A DNA stretch of 64,000 nt from Verrucomicrobiota bacterium (GTDB lineage: Bacteria > Verrucomicrobiota > Verrucomicrobiia > Opitutales > Opitutaceae): NCBI GenBank assembly GCA_023433275.1, contig JAEZDN010000051.1:1-64000 (forward strand). Direction: 5' to 3'. The translations under genes and the position numbers were made by a program. The notes under the pieces were generated by a model. It had not been told where the DNA came from. It made no database searches and saw nothing but the letters and a program-made list of their open reading frames with translations. Positions 24,320 to 33,961 of this stretch are shown here, piece by piece; within the stretch, counting starts at the first letter, position 1, and every line of letters starts with the position of its first letter.

Positions 24320-27300
24320 ATGTCGATTGAGACCGATCCAGTCCAAGCCCCGGCCGGGGCCCAGCCCGTTGGATCATCCGCGCAGGAGGAAACCGAATCG
24401 ATGGTCGGCCGGCGGCTCGGCTGGATGGTGGCGGCGTTGGGTGGCCTCGTGCTGTGCGGCTGGCTGGCGGAAATACCATCCCTGCGCAGCCTGCTCCCTC
24501 ACCAGGTTGAGACGAAAGCGAACGCGGCGGTGTGTTTTGTCCTGACCGGATTGGCGCTCGCGCTTGGGAAGGGCGGGCGTGGCCTGAGTCTGTCGCGTGG
24601 CGGCGCCCTGGCTGCGGGCCTTGTCGGAGGCGCGACTCTGCTCCAATACCTGGGCGGATGGAACCTCGGCATCGATGAATTTCTCTTTCGCGACGTGGCG
24701 CAACCTGTCGGCACGGTGCACCGCGGACGGATGGCCCCGCCCACTGCGCTCAATTTTGTCCTGATCAGCGCGGCGTTGTGGCTGGCGGGCACGAGCTGGA
24801 CGCGCCTGGCGGCGGGGATCGCCCTCACGGTTTGCGCGGTGGCCGGGCTGGGTTTCGCCGGGAATCTTTACGGCGTGCCGCAACTCGTTTCGTTCGGACC
24901 GTACACGGCGATGGCGGCACCGACCGGCATTGCCTTCCTCCTGCTGGGGTCGGGCGTGCTGCTGACGGTGGGAACCGGTCTCACGGCGCGGGCCCGGCAG
25001 TCGGCGGTGGGCGTGGGGTTTGCGTTTGCGCTTCTGCTCCTCGCGCTGCTCGCGGGCGCGGTCCTCCGCAACACCCAGCTGCTGGTGAGGAACAACCGGG
25101 ATGTGGTGCACGCCCATCACGTGCTGAACGTGCTCGCGGCGACGCGTTCCGTGGTCCAGGACGCGGAGACCGGGGCTCGCGGCTACCTGATCGCCGGCGA
25201 CCGGGAGTTCCTGGAGCCGTACGAGCCCGCTCCCGCTGCGATGCGCGCGCTGCTGGCGGAGCTGCGGGTCCTGACCGCGGACAATGCCGCCCAGCGGGAG
25301 CGCCTCGCCCGGTTGGAAACGCAGGTGATGGAAAAGCTCGCGGCCTCGGCGGAGCAGATCGCCCTGCGGGAGCGCGGGGAGGTCGCCGCGGCGCACGCGC
25401 TCATGGTTTCGGGGAAGGGCCGGGAGCGGATGGATGCGGTGCGCGACACCATTGCCGAAATGGAGGCGGCGGAGGAGGCGCTCCTGCGGGAGCGGGGGGA
25501 ACGCACGGAGGCCAGCACCGACCGGACCCTGCTCAGCTTGGGAACCGGCCTGGCGGTCAGCGTGGCGCTGTTGCTGGCGGTGTTCGTCCTTCTCCGGCGT
25601 GAGATCCACGCGCGGACCCGGCTCGCCGCCGCCCTGCGCCGCAGCGAGGAAAGTCAGCGGATCACACTGCGTTCGATCGGCGACGGCGTGCTGGCCACCG
25701 ACCAGGATGGGCGCGTCGCCCTGTTGAACCCGGTGGCCGAGCGACTCACGGGCTGGACCCAGGCGGACGCGCGCGGAAGGCCGGTGGCGGAGGTCTTCAA
25801 CATCATCAACGAGGGCACGCGCCAGCCCGCCGCCATTCCGGTGGCCGCGGTCCTGGCCACGGGTGAGAGCGGGGAACTCGACAGCCACACCGCGCTCATC
25901 GCGCGCGACGGCACGGAACGGTCCATCACGGACAGCGCCGCGCCGATCCGCGACGATCGCGGCCATCTCATCGGTGCGGTGCTGGTCTTCCGTGATGTGA
26001 CGGCGGCGGCGGCAGCGCGCCGGGCCCTTCACGAAAGCGAAACGCGCTACCGCACGCTCTTCGAGTCCATCGACCAGGGTTTTTGCACGCTGGATATCAT
26101 CTTCGACGAGCAGGATCGCGCGGTCGATTACCGGTTCATGGATGTCAACCCGGCCTTCGAACGCCAGAGCGGGCTCAAGGATGCCATCGGGCGCCGGATG
26201 CGCGAGTTCGCGCCGGACCTGGAGGCGGAGTGGTTTGAGACCCTCGGCCGGGTTGCGGTGACCGGCGAATCGATCCGTTTCCAAAATCACGCCGCGACGC
26301 TCGATCGTACATACGACATCTACGCCTTCCGGTATGGCGACCCCGCGAAGCGGCAGGTCGCCGTGCTTTTCAGCGACATCACCGACCGCCACCGCGCCCA
26401 GGAGGAACTGGATCGTTTCTTCACGCTGTCCGTTGATTTCCTCTGCATCTCGAGCAGCGACGGCACCTTCAAGCGCGCCAGTCCCGGCATCACCGAGATC
26501 CTCGGCTGGTCGGTGGACGAATTCCTGGCCCGGCCGTTCATGGAGCAGGTGCATCCGGACGACCGGGAGACCACGCGGCGCATGGTGGAGCTGCAGATGA
26601 CCCGGGGTGAGAAGGTGCTGCAGTTCGAGAACCGGTACCGGCACAAGGACGGCTCCTGGCGTACCTTGTCATGGCGGTCCGTGCCGCACGGCGGGTTGAT
26701 GTATGCCACCGCGCGCGACGTGACCGAGGCGCGCGCGGCCGAGGAAAAGATCAACACACTCAACCAGGTGCTCAACCAGCACGCCGCCCAGCTTGAGGCC
26801 GCGAACAAGGAGCTCGAGTCGTTCTCGTACTCCGTCTCGCACGACCTCCGCGCGCCGCTGCGGCACGTGCAGGGTTACGTCGCCATGCTGACGCGCGAGG
26901 CGGGTTCCGGCCTGTCGGAAAAGGCCCGGCGCTACCTGCAGACGATTGCCGATGCTGGCCGGGAGATGGGGGAACTGATCGATGACCTGCTCGCGTTTTC
27001 CCGCATGGGCCGGTCGGAGATGCGCGAGCGGGTGGTCGATCTCGGCGCGCTGGTCCGTGATCTCCGGACCACCCTCGATTCCGCCGCGCAGGGCCGCGTG
27101 ATCCAGTGGACGATCCATCCGATGCCGGCGGTCCGCGGGGATCCCTCGATGCTGCGGCTGGTGCTCATGAACCTGCTCGGCAACGCCGTGAAATATACCC
27201 GCGCGCGCGCGCAAGCGGAGATCGAGTTCGGCTGCGTGGGCGAGGAGGAGGGCCGGCTGGTCTTCCGCGTGCGCGACAACGGGGCCGGTTTTGACATGAA

Positions 27301-27493
27301 GTACGCCGACAAGCTTTTTGGGGTGTTTCAACGGCTCCATCGTGCCGATGAATTCGAAGGCACGGGCATCGGCCTCGCCAGCGTGCGGCGCATTGTCGTG
27401 CGCCACGGCGGGCGGGTCTGGGCCGAGGCGCGCGTCGACGCCGGCGCCAGCTTCTATTTTACCCTGCAACCCGCCCACGCTTCCGCCGCATGA
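24320..27493 (+). CDS. Membrane sensor histidine kinase with CHASE3 and PAS domains
   Basis: 1057 residues. About seven N-terminal membrane spans (35-250) as in MASE-type sensors; CHASE3 extracellular helix bundle (about 255-395, with VQDAETGARGYLIAGDREFL); a span at 405-425; three PAS domains (about 445-560, 575-690, 700-810); HisKA with the phosphoacceptor in SVSHDLRAPLRHVQGYV; HATPase with NLLGNAVKYT, VRDNGAGFDM and GTGIGLASV. Phosphoacceptor type resembles phytochrome-like kinases. The following response regulator overlaps by four bases, so it is almost certainly its partner. Start chosen just before the first span. Confidence 0.9.
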   Translation: MSIETDPVQAPAGAQPVGSSAQEETESMVGRRLGWMVAALGGLVLCGWLAEIPSLRSLLPHQVETKANAAVCFVLTGLALALGKGGRGLSLSRGGALAAGLVGGATLLQYLGGWNLGIDEFLFRDVAQPVGTVHRGRMAPPTALNFVLISAALWLAGTSWTRLAAGIALTVCAVAGLGFAGNLYGVPQLVSFGPYTAMAAPTGIAFLLLGSGVLLTVGTGLTARARQSAVGVGFAFALLLLALLAGAVLRNTQLLVRNNRDVVHAHHVLNVLAATRSVVQDAETGARGYLIAGDREFLEPYEPAPAAMRALLAELRVLTADNAAQRERLARLETQVMEKLAASAEQIALRERGEVAAAHALMVSGKGRERMDAVRDTIAEMEAAEEALLRERGERTEASTDRTLLSLGTGLAVSVALLLAVFVLLRREIHARTRLAAALRRSEESQRITLRSIGDGVLATDQDGRVALLNPVAERLTGWTQADARGRPVAEVFNIINEGTRQPAAIPVAAVLATGESGELDSHTALIARDGTERSITDSAAPIRDDRGHLIGAVLVFRDVTAAAAARRALHESETRYRTLFESIDQGFCTLDIIFDEQDRAVDYRFMDVNPAFERQSGLKDAIGRRMREFAPDLEAEWFETLGRVAVTGESIRFQNHAATLDRTYDIYAFRYGDPAKRQVAVLFSDITDRHRAQEELDRFFTLSVDFLCISSSDGTFKRASPGITEILGWSVDEFLARPFMEQVHPDDRETTRRMVELQMTRGEKVLQFENRYRHKDGSWRTLSWRSVPHGGLMYATARDVTEARAAEEKINTLNQVLNQHAAQLEAANKELESFSYSVSHDLRAPLRHVQGYVAMLTREAGSGLSEKARRYLQTIADAGREMGELIDDLLAFSRMGRSEMRERVVDLGALVRDLRTTLDSAAQGRVIQWTIHPMPAVRGDPSMLRLVLMNLLGNAVKYTRARAQAEIEFGCVGEEEGRLVFRVRDNGAGFDMKYADKLFGVFQRLHRADEFEGTGIGLASVRRIVVRHGGRVWAEARVDAGASFYFTLQPAHASAA

Positions 27494-27939
27494 ACCCCCG
27501 ACACATCCTCCTGGTGGACGACAGTCCCCGCGACACGGAAATGGCCCTCGAGGCGCTGACGCACTACCGCATCGCCAACGAGGTCGTGGCGCTGCGCGAC
27601 GGCGCCGAGGCGCTCGACTATCTGTACCGGCGTGGAGCATTTGCAGGTCGCGAGGGCGCCGACCCCGGGGTGATCCTGCTCGATCTCAAGATGCCCAAGG
27701 TGGACGGGCTCGAGGTGCTGCGCGAGATCAAGGCCGATGCGGGGCTGCGGATGATCCCGGTGGTGATGATGACCTCCTCGCGCGAGGAGCAGGACCTCGT
27801 CCGGAGCTATCAGCTCGGCGTCAACGCCTACGTCGTGAAGCCGCTCGATTTCCATGAATTCATCGAGGCGGTGAAGGTGCTCGGCGCCTTTTGGGCCGTG
27901 CTCAACGAATCGCCCCGCAATTCCGGCGCGCCGGCTTGA
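27490..27939 (+). CDS. Single-domain response regulator
   Basis: 149 residues, one REC domain: ILLVDDSPRDTEMALEALTH (acidic pair), phosphoacceptor Asp in PGVILLDLKMPKVDGLEVL, MMTSSREEQDLV and the lysine in NAYVVKPLDFHEF. Matches the Rcp1 type that partners phytochrome-like kinases. No output domain, so it probably passes phosphate on. Four-base overlap with the kinase upstream and 13 bases to the hybrid gene downstream. Confidence 0.92.
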   Translation: MNPRHILLVDDSPRDTEMALEALTHYRIANEVVALRDGAEALDYLYRRGAFAGREGADPGVILLDLKMPKVDGLEVLREIKADAGLRMIPVVMMTSSREEQDLVRSYQLGVNAYVVKPLDFHEFIEAVKVLGAFWAVLNESPRNSGAPA

Positions 27940-27952
27940 ACCCATCACGCCC

Positions 27953-30229
27953 ATGAAGATCCTCCATCTTGAAGATAATCCGCGCGATGCCGCCCTCGTG
28001 CGCGATGTGCTCGCCGTGGACTGGCCCGACTGCGTGATCAAGGTGGTGGCCACCCGCGAGGATTTCCTCCGCGAGATCGCGGACCCGGGCTACGACCTCA
28101 TTATCTCCGACTACCGGCTGCCCGGCTTCAATGGCCTCGAGGCGCTGGAGCTGGTGAGGGAGCGGGCGCCCGGGATTCCGTTCATCTTTTTTTCCGGCAC
28201 GCTCGGCGAGGAACGCGCCATCGAGGCCGTGCGGGCGGGGGCGGCGGACTACGTGATCAAGGACCGCATGCAGCGGCTCCCGGTTTCGGTGCAACGCGTG
28301 ATGCGAGAGCACGCGGACCAGAAGGTGCGCCGGCGCACCGAGGAGGCGCTGGCCAAGGAGCAATATCTCCTGCGCATGCTCATGGACCACGTGCCGGACC
28401 ATGTGTACTTCAAGGACGCGCAATCCCGCTTCATCTCGGCCAGCAAGTCGCTGCTGCGCGAACGCGGCCTGGATCCCAGCGTGCTCAAGGGCAGGACCGA
28501 CTTCGACATCTTCACGGCGGAGCATGCCCAGGCGGCGTTCGATGACGAGCAGCGGATCATGCGGACCGGCGAGCCCATCCTCGACAAGGAGGAGAAGGAA
28601 ACCTGGCCCGACGGTCGGATCACGTGGGTGTCCACCAGCAAGATGCCCCTGCGCGACGGCACGGGCAACATCGTGGGCACCTTCGGCGTTTCCCGTGACA
28701 TCACCGAGCGCAAGCAGAAGGACGAGGCCCTCCAGCTTTTCCGCACGCTGGTGGATCGCTCGAACGACGCCTTCGAAATCATCGACCCCGAGTCGGGCCG
28801 CTTCCTCGACGTGAGCGAGCGCGGGTGTGCGGACCTGGGCTACACGCGCGAGGAGTTGCTGCAGATGCGGGTGTTCGACATCGACCCGCTGCTCTCGGCG
28901 GAAAAATGGCCCGAGCGCCTCGCCGACATTCGGGCCCGGGTCGCCGTCAGCATCGAGACCATGCACCGGCGCAAGGATGGGACGACCTTTCCCGTCGAGG
29001 CCAACATCCGGATCGTGAAACTGGACCGCGACTACATGGTCACCGTGGCGCGCGACATCACGGAGAAGAAGAAGCTCGAGGAGCAGTTCCTGCGCGCGCA
29101 GCGGCTCGAGAGCCTCGGCATGCTCGCGGCCGGCATCGCGCACGATCTCAACAACATCCTGGCTCCCGTCCTGATGGGCGCGCCGCTCCTGCGACTGCGG
29201 GCGACGCATCCCTCCGACCTGCGCATCCTGGACGGGATCGAGAACAGTGCCGGCCGGGGCGCCGCGCTGGTGCGGCAGATCCTCTCTTTCGCGCACGGCA
29301 CGAGCGGCGACAAGGTGTTGATCCAGCCCAAGCACCTGTTGCGCGACATCACGCAGTTCATGGGGCAGACATTCCCCAAGAACATCCAGATCAAGGAGGA
29401 TATTCCCAACGACCTGTGGACCGTGCGCGGCAACCCGACGCAGATCCACCAGGTATTGCTCAACCTGTGCGTGAACGCGCGCGACGCGATGCCGCAAGGC
29501 GGCACGCTGTGGTTGCGGGCGGAAAACCGCCGGGCCGCCGAGGGCGCGAGCGGCGCGGGCAGCCCGCCGGTGGAGGCGGGCGCATTTGTGTTGTTGGAGG
29601 TCATTGACACTGGCACGGGCATACCGCCGGAGCTGCTCGAACGCATCTGGGATCCGTTTTTCACCACCAAGGGAGAAGGCAGGGGCACCGGGCTCGGTCT
29701 GGCCACGGTGCGCGGCATCGCGGCGAACCACGGAGGTCTTGTGAGCGTGGAATCCGAGGCCGGTCGGGGCACGAAATTCCGGGTCTTGCTGCCGGCCACG
29801 TCGCAACACGAGGGCGGTGCGATCGTCGCTCCCGCGTCATCCTCCCCACGCGGGCGGGGTGAACTCGTGCTGGTGGTGGACGACGAGGCCAGCATTTGCG
29901 ATCTCATCACCGCGGTGCTGGGGCGATATGGTTACCGGGTGCTGGTCGCCGCCAATGGCACCGAGGCGATGGCCCAGTATGCGCCGCGCTCCCAGGAAAT
30001 CGCGCTCGTGATCACGGATGTGAGCATGCCGGAGATGGGTGGCGGGGACCTGGCGACGGCGCTCTCGCGCCTCAACCCGCGCGTGAAGCTCCTCTTCATC
30101 AGCGGCGCGGGTACCGATCCCAAGCCGGGGGAAAACGTCCCTGCGGGAGCGCGGATCCTGGTCAAGCCCTTCGCGATCGAGAATCTTGTCGCCGCGGTGC
30201 GCGAGGCCCTGCAGGGAACCCCGACCTAG
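27953..30229 (+). CDS. Hybrid kinase REC-PAS-PAS-HisKA-HATPase-REC
   Basis: 758 residues, no membrane span. N-terminal REC (1-120; Asp in LIISDYRLPGFNGLEAL), two PAS domains (about 140-265 and 275-385), HisKA with His in LAAGIAHDLNNILAPVL, HATPase (about 500-620; VIDTGTGIPPELLERIWDPF and TGLGLATVRGIAANHG) and a C-terminal REC (640-755; Asp in ALVITDVSMPEMGG). A soluble relay protein: the first REC can receive phosphate from the upstream kinase, the last can pass it on. Third gene of the phosphorelay operon. Confidence 0.9.
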   Translation: MKILHLEDNPRDAALVRDVLAVDWPDCVIKVVATREDFLREIADPGYDLIISDYRLPGFNGLEALELVRERAPGIPFIFFSGTLGEERAIEAVRAGAADYVIKDRMQRLPVSVQRVMREHADQKVRRRTEEALAKEQYLLRMLMDHVPDHVYFKDAQSRFISASKSLLRERGLDPSVLKGRTDFDIFTAEHAQAAFDDEQRIMRTGEPILDKEEKETWPDGRITWVSTSKMPLRDGTGNIVGTFGVSRDITERKQKDEALQLFRTLVDRSNDAFEIIDPESGRFLDVSERGCADLGYTREELLQMRVFDIDPLLSAEKWPERLADIRARVAVSIETMHRRKDGTTFPVEANIRIVKLDRDYMVTVARDITEKKKLEEQFLRAQRLESLGMLAAGIAHDLNNILAPVLMGAPLLRLRATHPSDLRILDGIENSAGRGAALVRQILSFAHGTSGDKVLIQPKHLLRDITQFMGQTFPKNIQIKEDIPNDLWTVRGNPTQIHQVLLNLCVNARDAMPQGGTLWLRAENRRAAEGASGAGSPPVEAGAFVLLEVIDTGTGIPPELLERIWDPFFTTKGEGRGTGLGLATVRGIAANHGGLVSVESEAGRGTKFRVLLPATSQHEGGAIVAPASSSPRGRGELVLVVDDEASICDLITAVLGRYGYRVLVAANGTEAMAQYAPRSQEIALVITDVSMPEMGGGDLATALSRLNPRVKLLFISGAGTDPKPGENVPAGARILVKPFAIENLVAAVREALQGTPT

Positions 30230-30420
30230 AGCGGCGAAATAAACGGGTGGCCGCCCGCCTGCAGGGTGAGGCCCTGGTCGGGCCTCGCGCACGAGGTCGC
30301 TGCAGGCGACGCCCTGCACAAGCCCGGGCACGCGGCCGGGCTCGGAATCTCGTTTCGTGACCACTCCCTGAGGGCGGAAGGCCGCGGCGCACGGGGCAAT
30401 GACCCGGCGGAGTGGGCGCG

Positions 30421-31500
30421 TCAGTTGCGCGCGGCGGTCTGCCCTTCAAGGCCTTCGCGCAGCGCCTGGATGAATGCGTTGCGCAGGAGGTTCTCGAGGG
30501 TCGTCCAGACATCCACCTCGTTCTCCTCGAAGTTGCCCTCGAACGGGACCTTGGTGGCCACGTCGCCGCGCTCGTTTTCGAGGACATCCTCGACCACGGC
30601 GGCGACCTTGGTCGCGGCGCGTTGGAGCAGGCTCTTTTCGGGATCGGGCACGGCCTCGAATTCCAGGTCCTTGAAGAAGGGTTTGGTGTAACCCTGGTAA
30701 CGGCCATCGCCGGCGGAGATCTCGCTGTAGAGCTCGAATACTCCGCTCTGCACGTCGACGAGCGCGTAGCGGACGAGGAAATCGTGCAGCTCGGGCAGCG
30801 ACAGCTCCTTCACTTCCAGGGTGACCTCGAAGCGGGGCTGCGGCTCGGCCGGATCGGCGCGGGCGTTCACCGCGAGGGCGCCGCTGCCGGCAATCCGGGC
30901 GCGCAGGTCGAGACGGGCGGGCAGGGGGTCGTCGCCCTTCTCGCGATTGCTGAATCCCGTGAGGGTGAGATTGATCTGGTCGAGCGAGAGGTGGACCACC
31001 TGCGGGTCGCTCCGGTCCTCGAAGCGGAGCTGGGAGTTTTTCACCTCGATCTTGCGAAACTCGAGGGGGAACTCCTTCGCGAGCAATTCCTGCCACGCGC
31101 GCACGATCGGCTTGGCGAGCTTCTTGGCCTTCTCCGCCTCGTCCTTCGCGGTTTCGGCGCGCTTGGCCATGATGACGCGCGCGTCCTCCACGGTGGCGTC
31201 GCCCCCGAGCCGGCCGCGGAACAGGGGCGCCCATGAGATCGAAAGCGAACCGTGCGGCACGACGACCACGGGACCCTCCGTGGCGTGCGCGCGGTCGACC
31301 AGCTCGAGGTTTTTCACCGAGACCGTGCCGCGCCAGAGCTGCAGGCGCACCGACTCCACGCGACCCGTGAACTGCGGCATGGCCGCGAGTTTCTTGTTGG
31401 CGAAACGGGTGGCGAGCGGTGAACCGGCGAGCTGCACGACCAACAGCCCGACGAACAGAATCGCGACCAACCAGAGGAATGCCTTGAGCGCGCGGTGCAT
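30421..31500 (-). CDS. DUF748/AsmA-like envelope protein
   Basis: 359 residues. A single N-terminal span (ALKAFLWLVAILFVGLLVVQLAG) leaves a periplasmic beta-rich body: VESVRLQLWRGTVSVKNLEL, GSLSISWAPLFRGRLGGDAT, FRKIEVKNSQLRFEDRSDP and VHLSLDQINLTLTGF. This is the repeating groove pattern of DUF748/AsmA-like proteins, which include bridge-like lipid-transport proteins. A coiled region (AKRAETAKDEAEKAKKLAK) interrupts it. Function is inferred from fold only. Confidence 0.75.
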   Translation of the reverse strand: MHRALKAFLWLVAILFVGLLVVQLAGSPLATRFANKKLAAMPQFTGRVESVRLQLWRGTVSVKNLELVDRAHATEGPVVVVPHGSLSISWAPLFRGRLGGDATVEDARVIMAKRAETAKDEAEKAKKLAKPIVRAWQELLAKEFPLEFRKIEVKNSQLRFEDRSDPQVVHLSLDQINLTLTGFSNREKGDDPLPARLDLRARIAGSGALAVNARADPAEPQPRFEVTLEVKELSLPELHDFLVRYALVDVQSGVFELYSEISAGDGRYQGYTKPFFKDLEFEAVPDPEKSLLQRAATKVAAVVEDVLENERGDVATKVPFEGNFEENEVDVWTTLENLLRNAFIQALREGLEGQTAARN

Positions 31501-31505
31501 GGCGA

Positions 31506-32417
31506 TCAGCCGCCGGCGGTCTCGCCTCCCATCACGGGAAGGATGATGCCGGTGATATAGGATGAATCCGCGTCGGAGGCCAGGAACACGTAGGCCGGCG
31601 CCAGCTCCTCGGGTTGGGCGGGACGTCCCATGGGTGAGTGGGCGCCAAAGCGGGCGACCTCCTTGGCGCTGCGGCCGGCGTCGGACGGATTGAGCGGCGT
31701 CCAGACGGGACCGGGGGCAACGGCGTTCACGCGGATGCCGCGTTTGATCAGGTCCATGGCCAGCGACTTGGTGAGGGCGTTGATCGCGCCCTTCGTGGAC
31801 GAGTAGTCCGGCATGCCCTCATTGCCGAGGAGGCCGGTGACGGAGCTCGTCGCGATGATGGATGCGCCCGGTTTCAGGTGGGGCAGCGCCGCGCGCACGA
31901 GGCGGAAGTAGGCGTAAACGTTGGTCTGGTACGTGCGGTCGAACTGTTCGTCGCTGATGGCCTCGGGCTTTTCGGTGCTCACTTGGTAAGCCGCGTTGGA
32001 GACGAGGACGTCGAGTTGCTTCCATTCCTTGAGGGTGGCGGCGACGATCCGCTCGCACTGGCCTGGCTTGGTGAGATCGCCGGGGAGCAGGAGACAGCGC
32101 CGGCCGAGGGCCTCCACGGTCGCGCGCGTGGCCTCGGCGTCGCGCTGTTCCTGGGGCAGGTACGAGATCGCCACGTCCGCGCCCTCGCGGGCGAAGAGGC
32201 AGGCCACGGCGCGCCCGATGCCGGAATCGCCGCCCGTGATGAGGGCGACCTTGCCCTCGAGTTTCCCCGCGGCCCGGTAGCGCGATGCCTGCCAGCGGGG
32301 TGCGGGATCGAGCTTGGCCTCAATGCCCGGGGCGGGCTGGTGCTGGACGCGGAAGGGAGGCCGCGGCTGGGTCTGCATCACGGGTTTGCGGGAGGATGGA
32401 CGGGTGGAAGTAGGCAT
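31506..32417 (-). CDS. Short-chain dehydrogenase (YghA/glucose-dehydrogenase-like)
   Basis: 303 residues. A 45-residue N-terminal extension precedes the Rossmann fold: ALITGGDSGIGRAVACLFAR (cofactor loop), DVLVSNAAYQVS, catalytic SSVTG and YSSTKGAINALTKSLA (Tyr-x-x-x-Lys), and a late VNAVAPGPVWTPLNPSDAGR. Closest in layout to the YghA-like general-stress oxidoreductases. The ATG at 32417 is the only start with the extension common to the group; longer frames are non-conserved. Ends five bases before the DUF748 gene. Confidence 0.88.
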   Translation of the reverse strand: MPTSTRPSSRKPVMQTQPRPPFRVQHQPAPGIEAKLDPAPRWQASRYRAAGKLEGKVALITGGDSGIGRAVACLFAREGADVAISYLPQEQRDAEATRATVEALGRRCLLLPGDLTKPGQCERIVAATLKEWKQLDVLVSNAAYQVSTEKPEAISDEQFDRTYQTNVYAYFRLVRAALPHLKPGASIIATSSVTGLLGNEGMPDYSSTKGAINALTKSLAMDLIKRGIRVNAVAPGPVWTPLNPSDAGRSAKEVARFGAHSPMGRPAQPEELAPAYVFLASDADSSYITGIILPVMGGETAGG

Positions 32418-32620
32418 GACGCGGAGGGAAATCGGCGGGCCTGGCCGACGAAGGCGAGGCAGCGAAAGGAACAGACCTTCCCCTCTGTTTTGGGTAACCA
32501 AAAAAGTGCGCGCCCAAGGCAGCCGCCGTTCGGGTGGAGCCGGGCACCGGGCGCGCGCCGGACTGGGCAAGCCGGAGGCGCCACGATGGCGCTCCCGACG
32601 CGTTCTGCGAAGATATGATC

Positions 32621-33484
32621 ATGAAAACACCAGACCTGCCGAATCCCGGCACCGCCCTCGTCACCGGTTCCTCCAGCGGCATCGGTTTCCACCTGGCCCG
32701 CGAGTTTGCCCGTCATGGCCATCCGCTGGTCCTGGTGGCCCCCGTGGCCGACGAATTGGAAAGCCACGCCGCCGGCCTGCGTGCGGAACATCAGGTGGAG
32801 GTGCGTGTGATTGGCGCAGACCTCACCCAGCCGGAGGCGGCGGAAGCGATCTTCACGGAGTTGGATCGCGCCGGGGTGGAGGTGGAGTATCTCGTGAACA
32901 ACGCGGGCTTCGGGGAACGCGGAAAGTTTTGGGAAAATTCTCCCGACAAGCACATCGGCATGATCCGGCTCAACATCGAGGCGGTGGTGCGGCTCACGCA
33001 TTTCTTTTTGCCGCCGATGCTGGCCCGCGGCCGCGGCCGCATCCTCAACACCGCATCCGTGGCGGGCTTCGAGCCGGGACCGAACCTCGCGGTGTATCAC
33101 GCCACCAAGGCTTTCGTGCTGTCGCTCTCAGAGGCGCTGGCGACGGAATTGAAGGACACGGGCGTGACGGTCACGGCGCTGTGCCCGGGGCCGACGGACA
33201 CCGACTTTTTCGAAAAGGCCCACATGGTCGACACGAACGCTTTCCAGAAAACCGCCGTGATGGCGCCCCAGGAGGTGGCCGAGGCGGGTTACGCGGCGCT
33301 AATCAAGGGCGAGCGGGTGATCGTGCCGGGAGCGATGAACAAGGCGATGGTGGCGGCCCGCCGTGTGCTGACCGAAGGGGCGCAGGCGAAGCAGAACGAA
33401 AAGCTCTATGAGGGAACCAGTCCTGCCGAGCGGAAACGCGAGCGCGGCGAAGTTGAGGAGGCGGCGGAAGCCCGGCGTCGGTAG
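32621..33484 (+). CDS. Short-chain dehydrogenase, DltE/SadH-type
   Basis: 287 residues. ALVTGSSSGIGFHLAREFAR (cofactor loop), EYLVNNAGFGERGKFW, catalytic Ser in NTASVAGFEPGPNLAVYHAT with YHATKAF (Tyr-x-x-x-Lys), and CPGPTDTDFFEKA. Long charged C-terminal tail (PAERKRERGEVEEAAEARRR). Two ATGs six bases apart; the second has a GAAG at a proper distance and was chosen. Divergent from the other dehydrogenase. Confidence 0.85.
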   Translation: MKTPDLPNPGTALVTGSSSGIGFHLAREFARHGHPLVLVAPVADELESHAAGLRAEHQVEVRVIGADLTQPEAAEAIFTELDRAGVEVEYLVNNAGFGERGKFWENSPDKHIGMIRLNIEAVVRLTHFFLPPMLARGRGRILNTASVAGFEPGPNLAVYHATKAFVLSLSEALATELKDTGVTVTALCPGPTDTDFFEKAHMVDTNAFQKTAVMAPQEVAEAGYAALIKGERVIVPGAMNKAMVAARRVLTEGAQAKQNEKLYEGTSPAERKRERGEVEEAAEARRR

Positions 33485-33720
33485 GGTTCAAACGGATATC
33501 CGGCAACTGGGCCTTTCAGGATCAACCCCCATCGTCGGCGCCGCAGGTTAGGGAATGTTCGTCCCGACAAGCTTTCCCCGGCGACCGCTCGTCCGAGGAT
33601 TTCGTCCTGCCATACGGGGCGGTCCGCCGGTGGGTTCGGCCGTAACGCCAGGGCGGCCACCCCTATTTCCGCCCTTGACCGGCTGGGGCCGAGACGCACG
33701 CTGCCCCTTCCTCGCTTCAC

Positions 33721-33794
33721 TGCCTGATGGTGTAATGGTAGCACAGGTGACTTTGACTCACCTAGTCATGGTTCGAATCCATGTCGGGCAGCCA
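33721..33794 (+). tRNA. tRNA-Gln (anticodon UUG)
   Basis: Full cloverleaf: acceptor TGCCTGA with TCGGGCA, D loop AATGGTAGC, anticodon arm GGTGA-CTTTGAC-TCACC with TTG at positions 34-36, T arm with GGTTCGAATCC, discriminator G and an encoded CCA. Confidence 0.95.
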
Positions 33795-33961
33795 TTCGAC
33801 TTCGGCCTACGGCCTCAGCTCATTGAGAAACTGCCGGGTGGGGGCATCCGGCCCACATCAGCGAAGTGGGCAAAATGAGGGGTGAGAACTCGTGCCAGCG
33901 GAACGTACTCGGTCGTTGCCATATCTGGCAGGTTCGTTCCCTTGTCCTCGGAGCGAACTTC

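Noticed and set aside
24374..26644. 756-residue minus-strand frame opposite the sensor kinase
   Set aside because: Antisense to clear CHASE3/PAS domains; low-complexity His/Arg/Gln-rich product.
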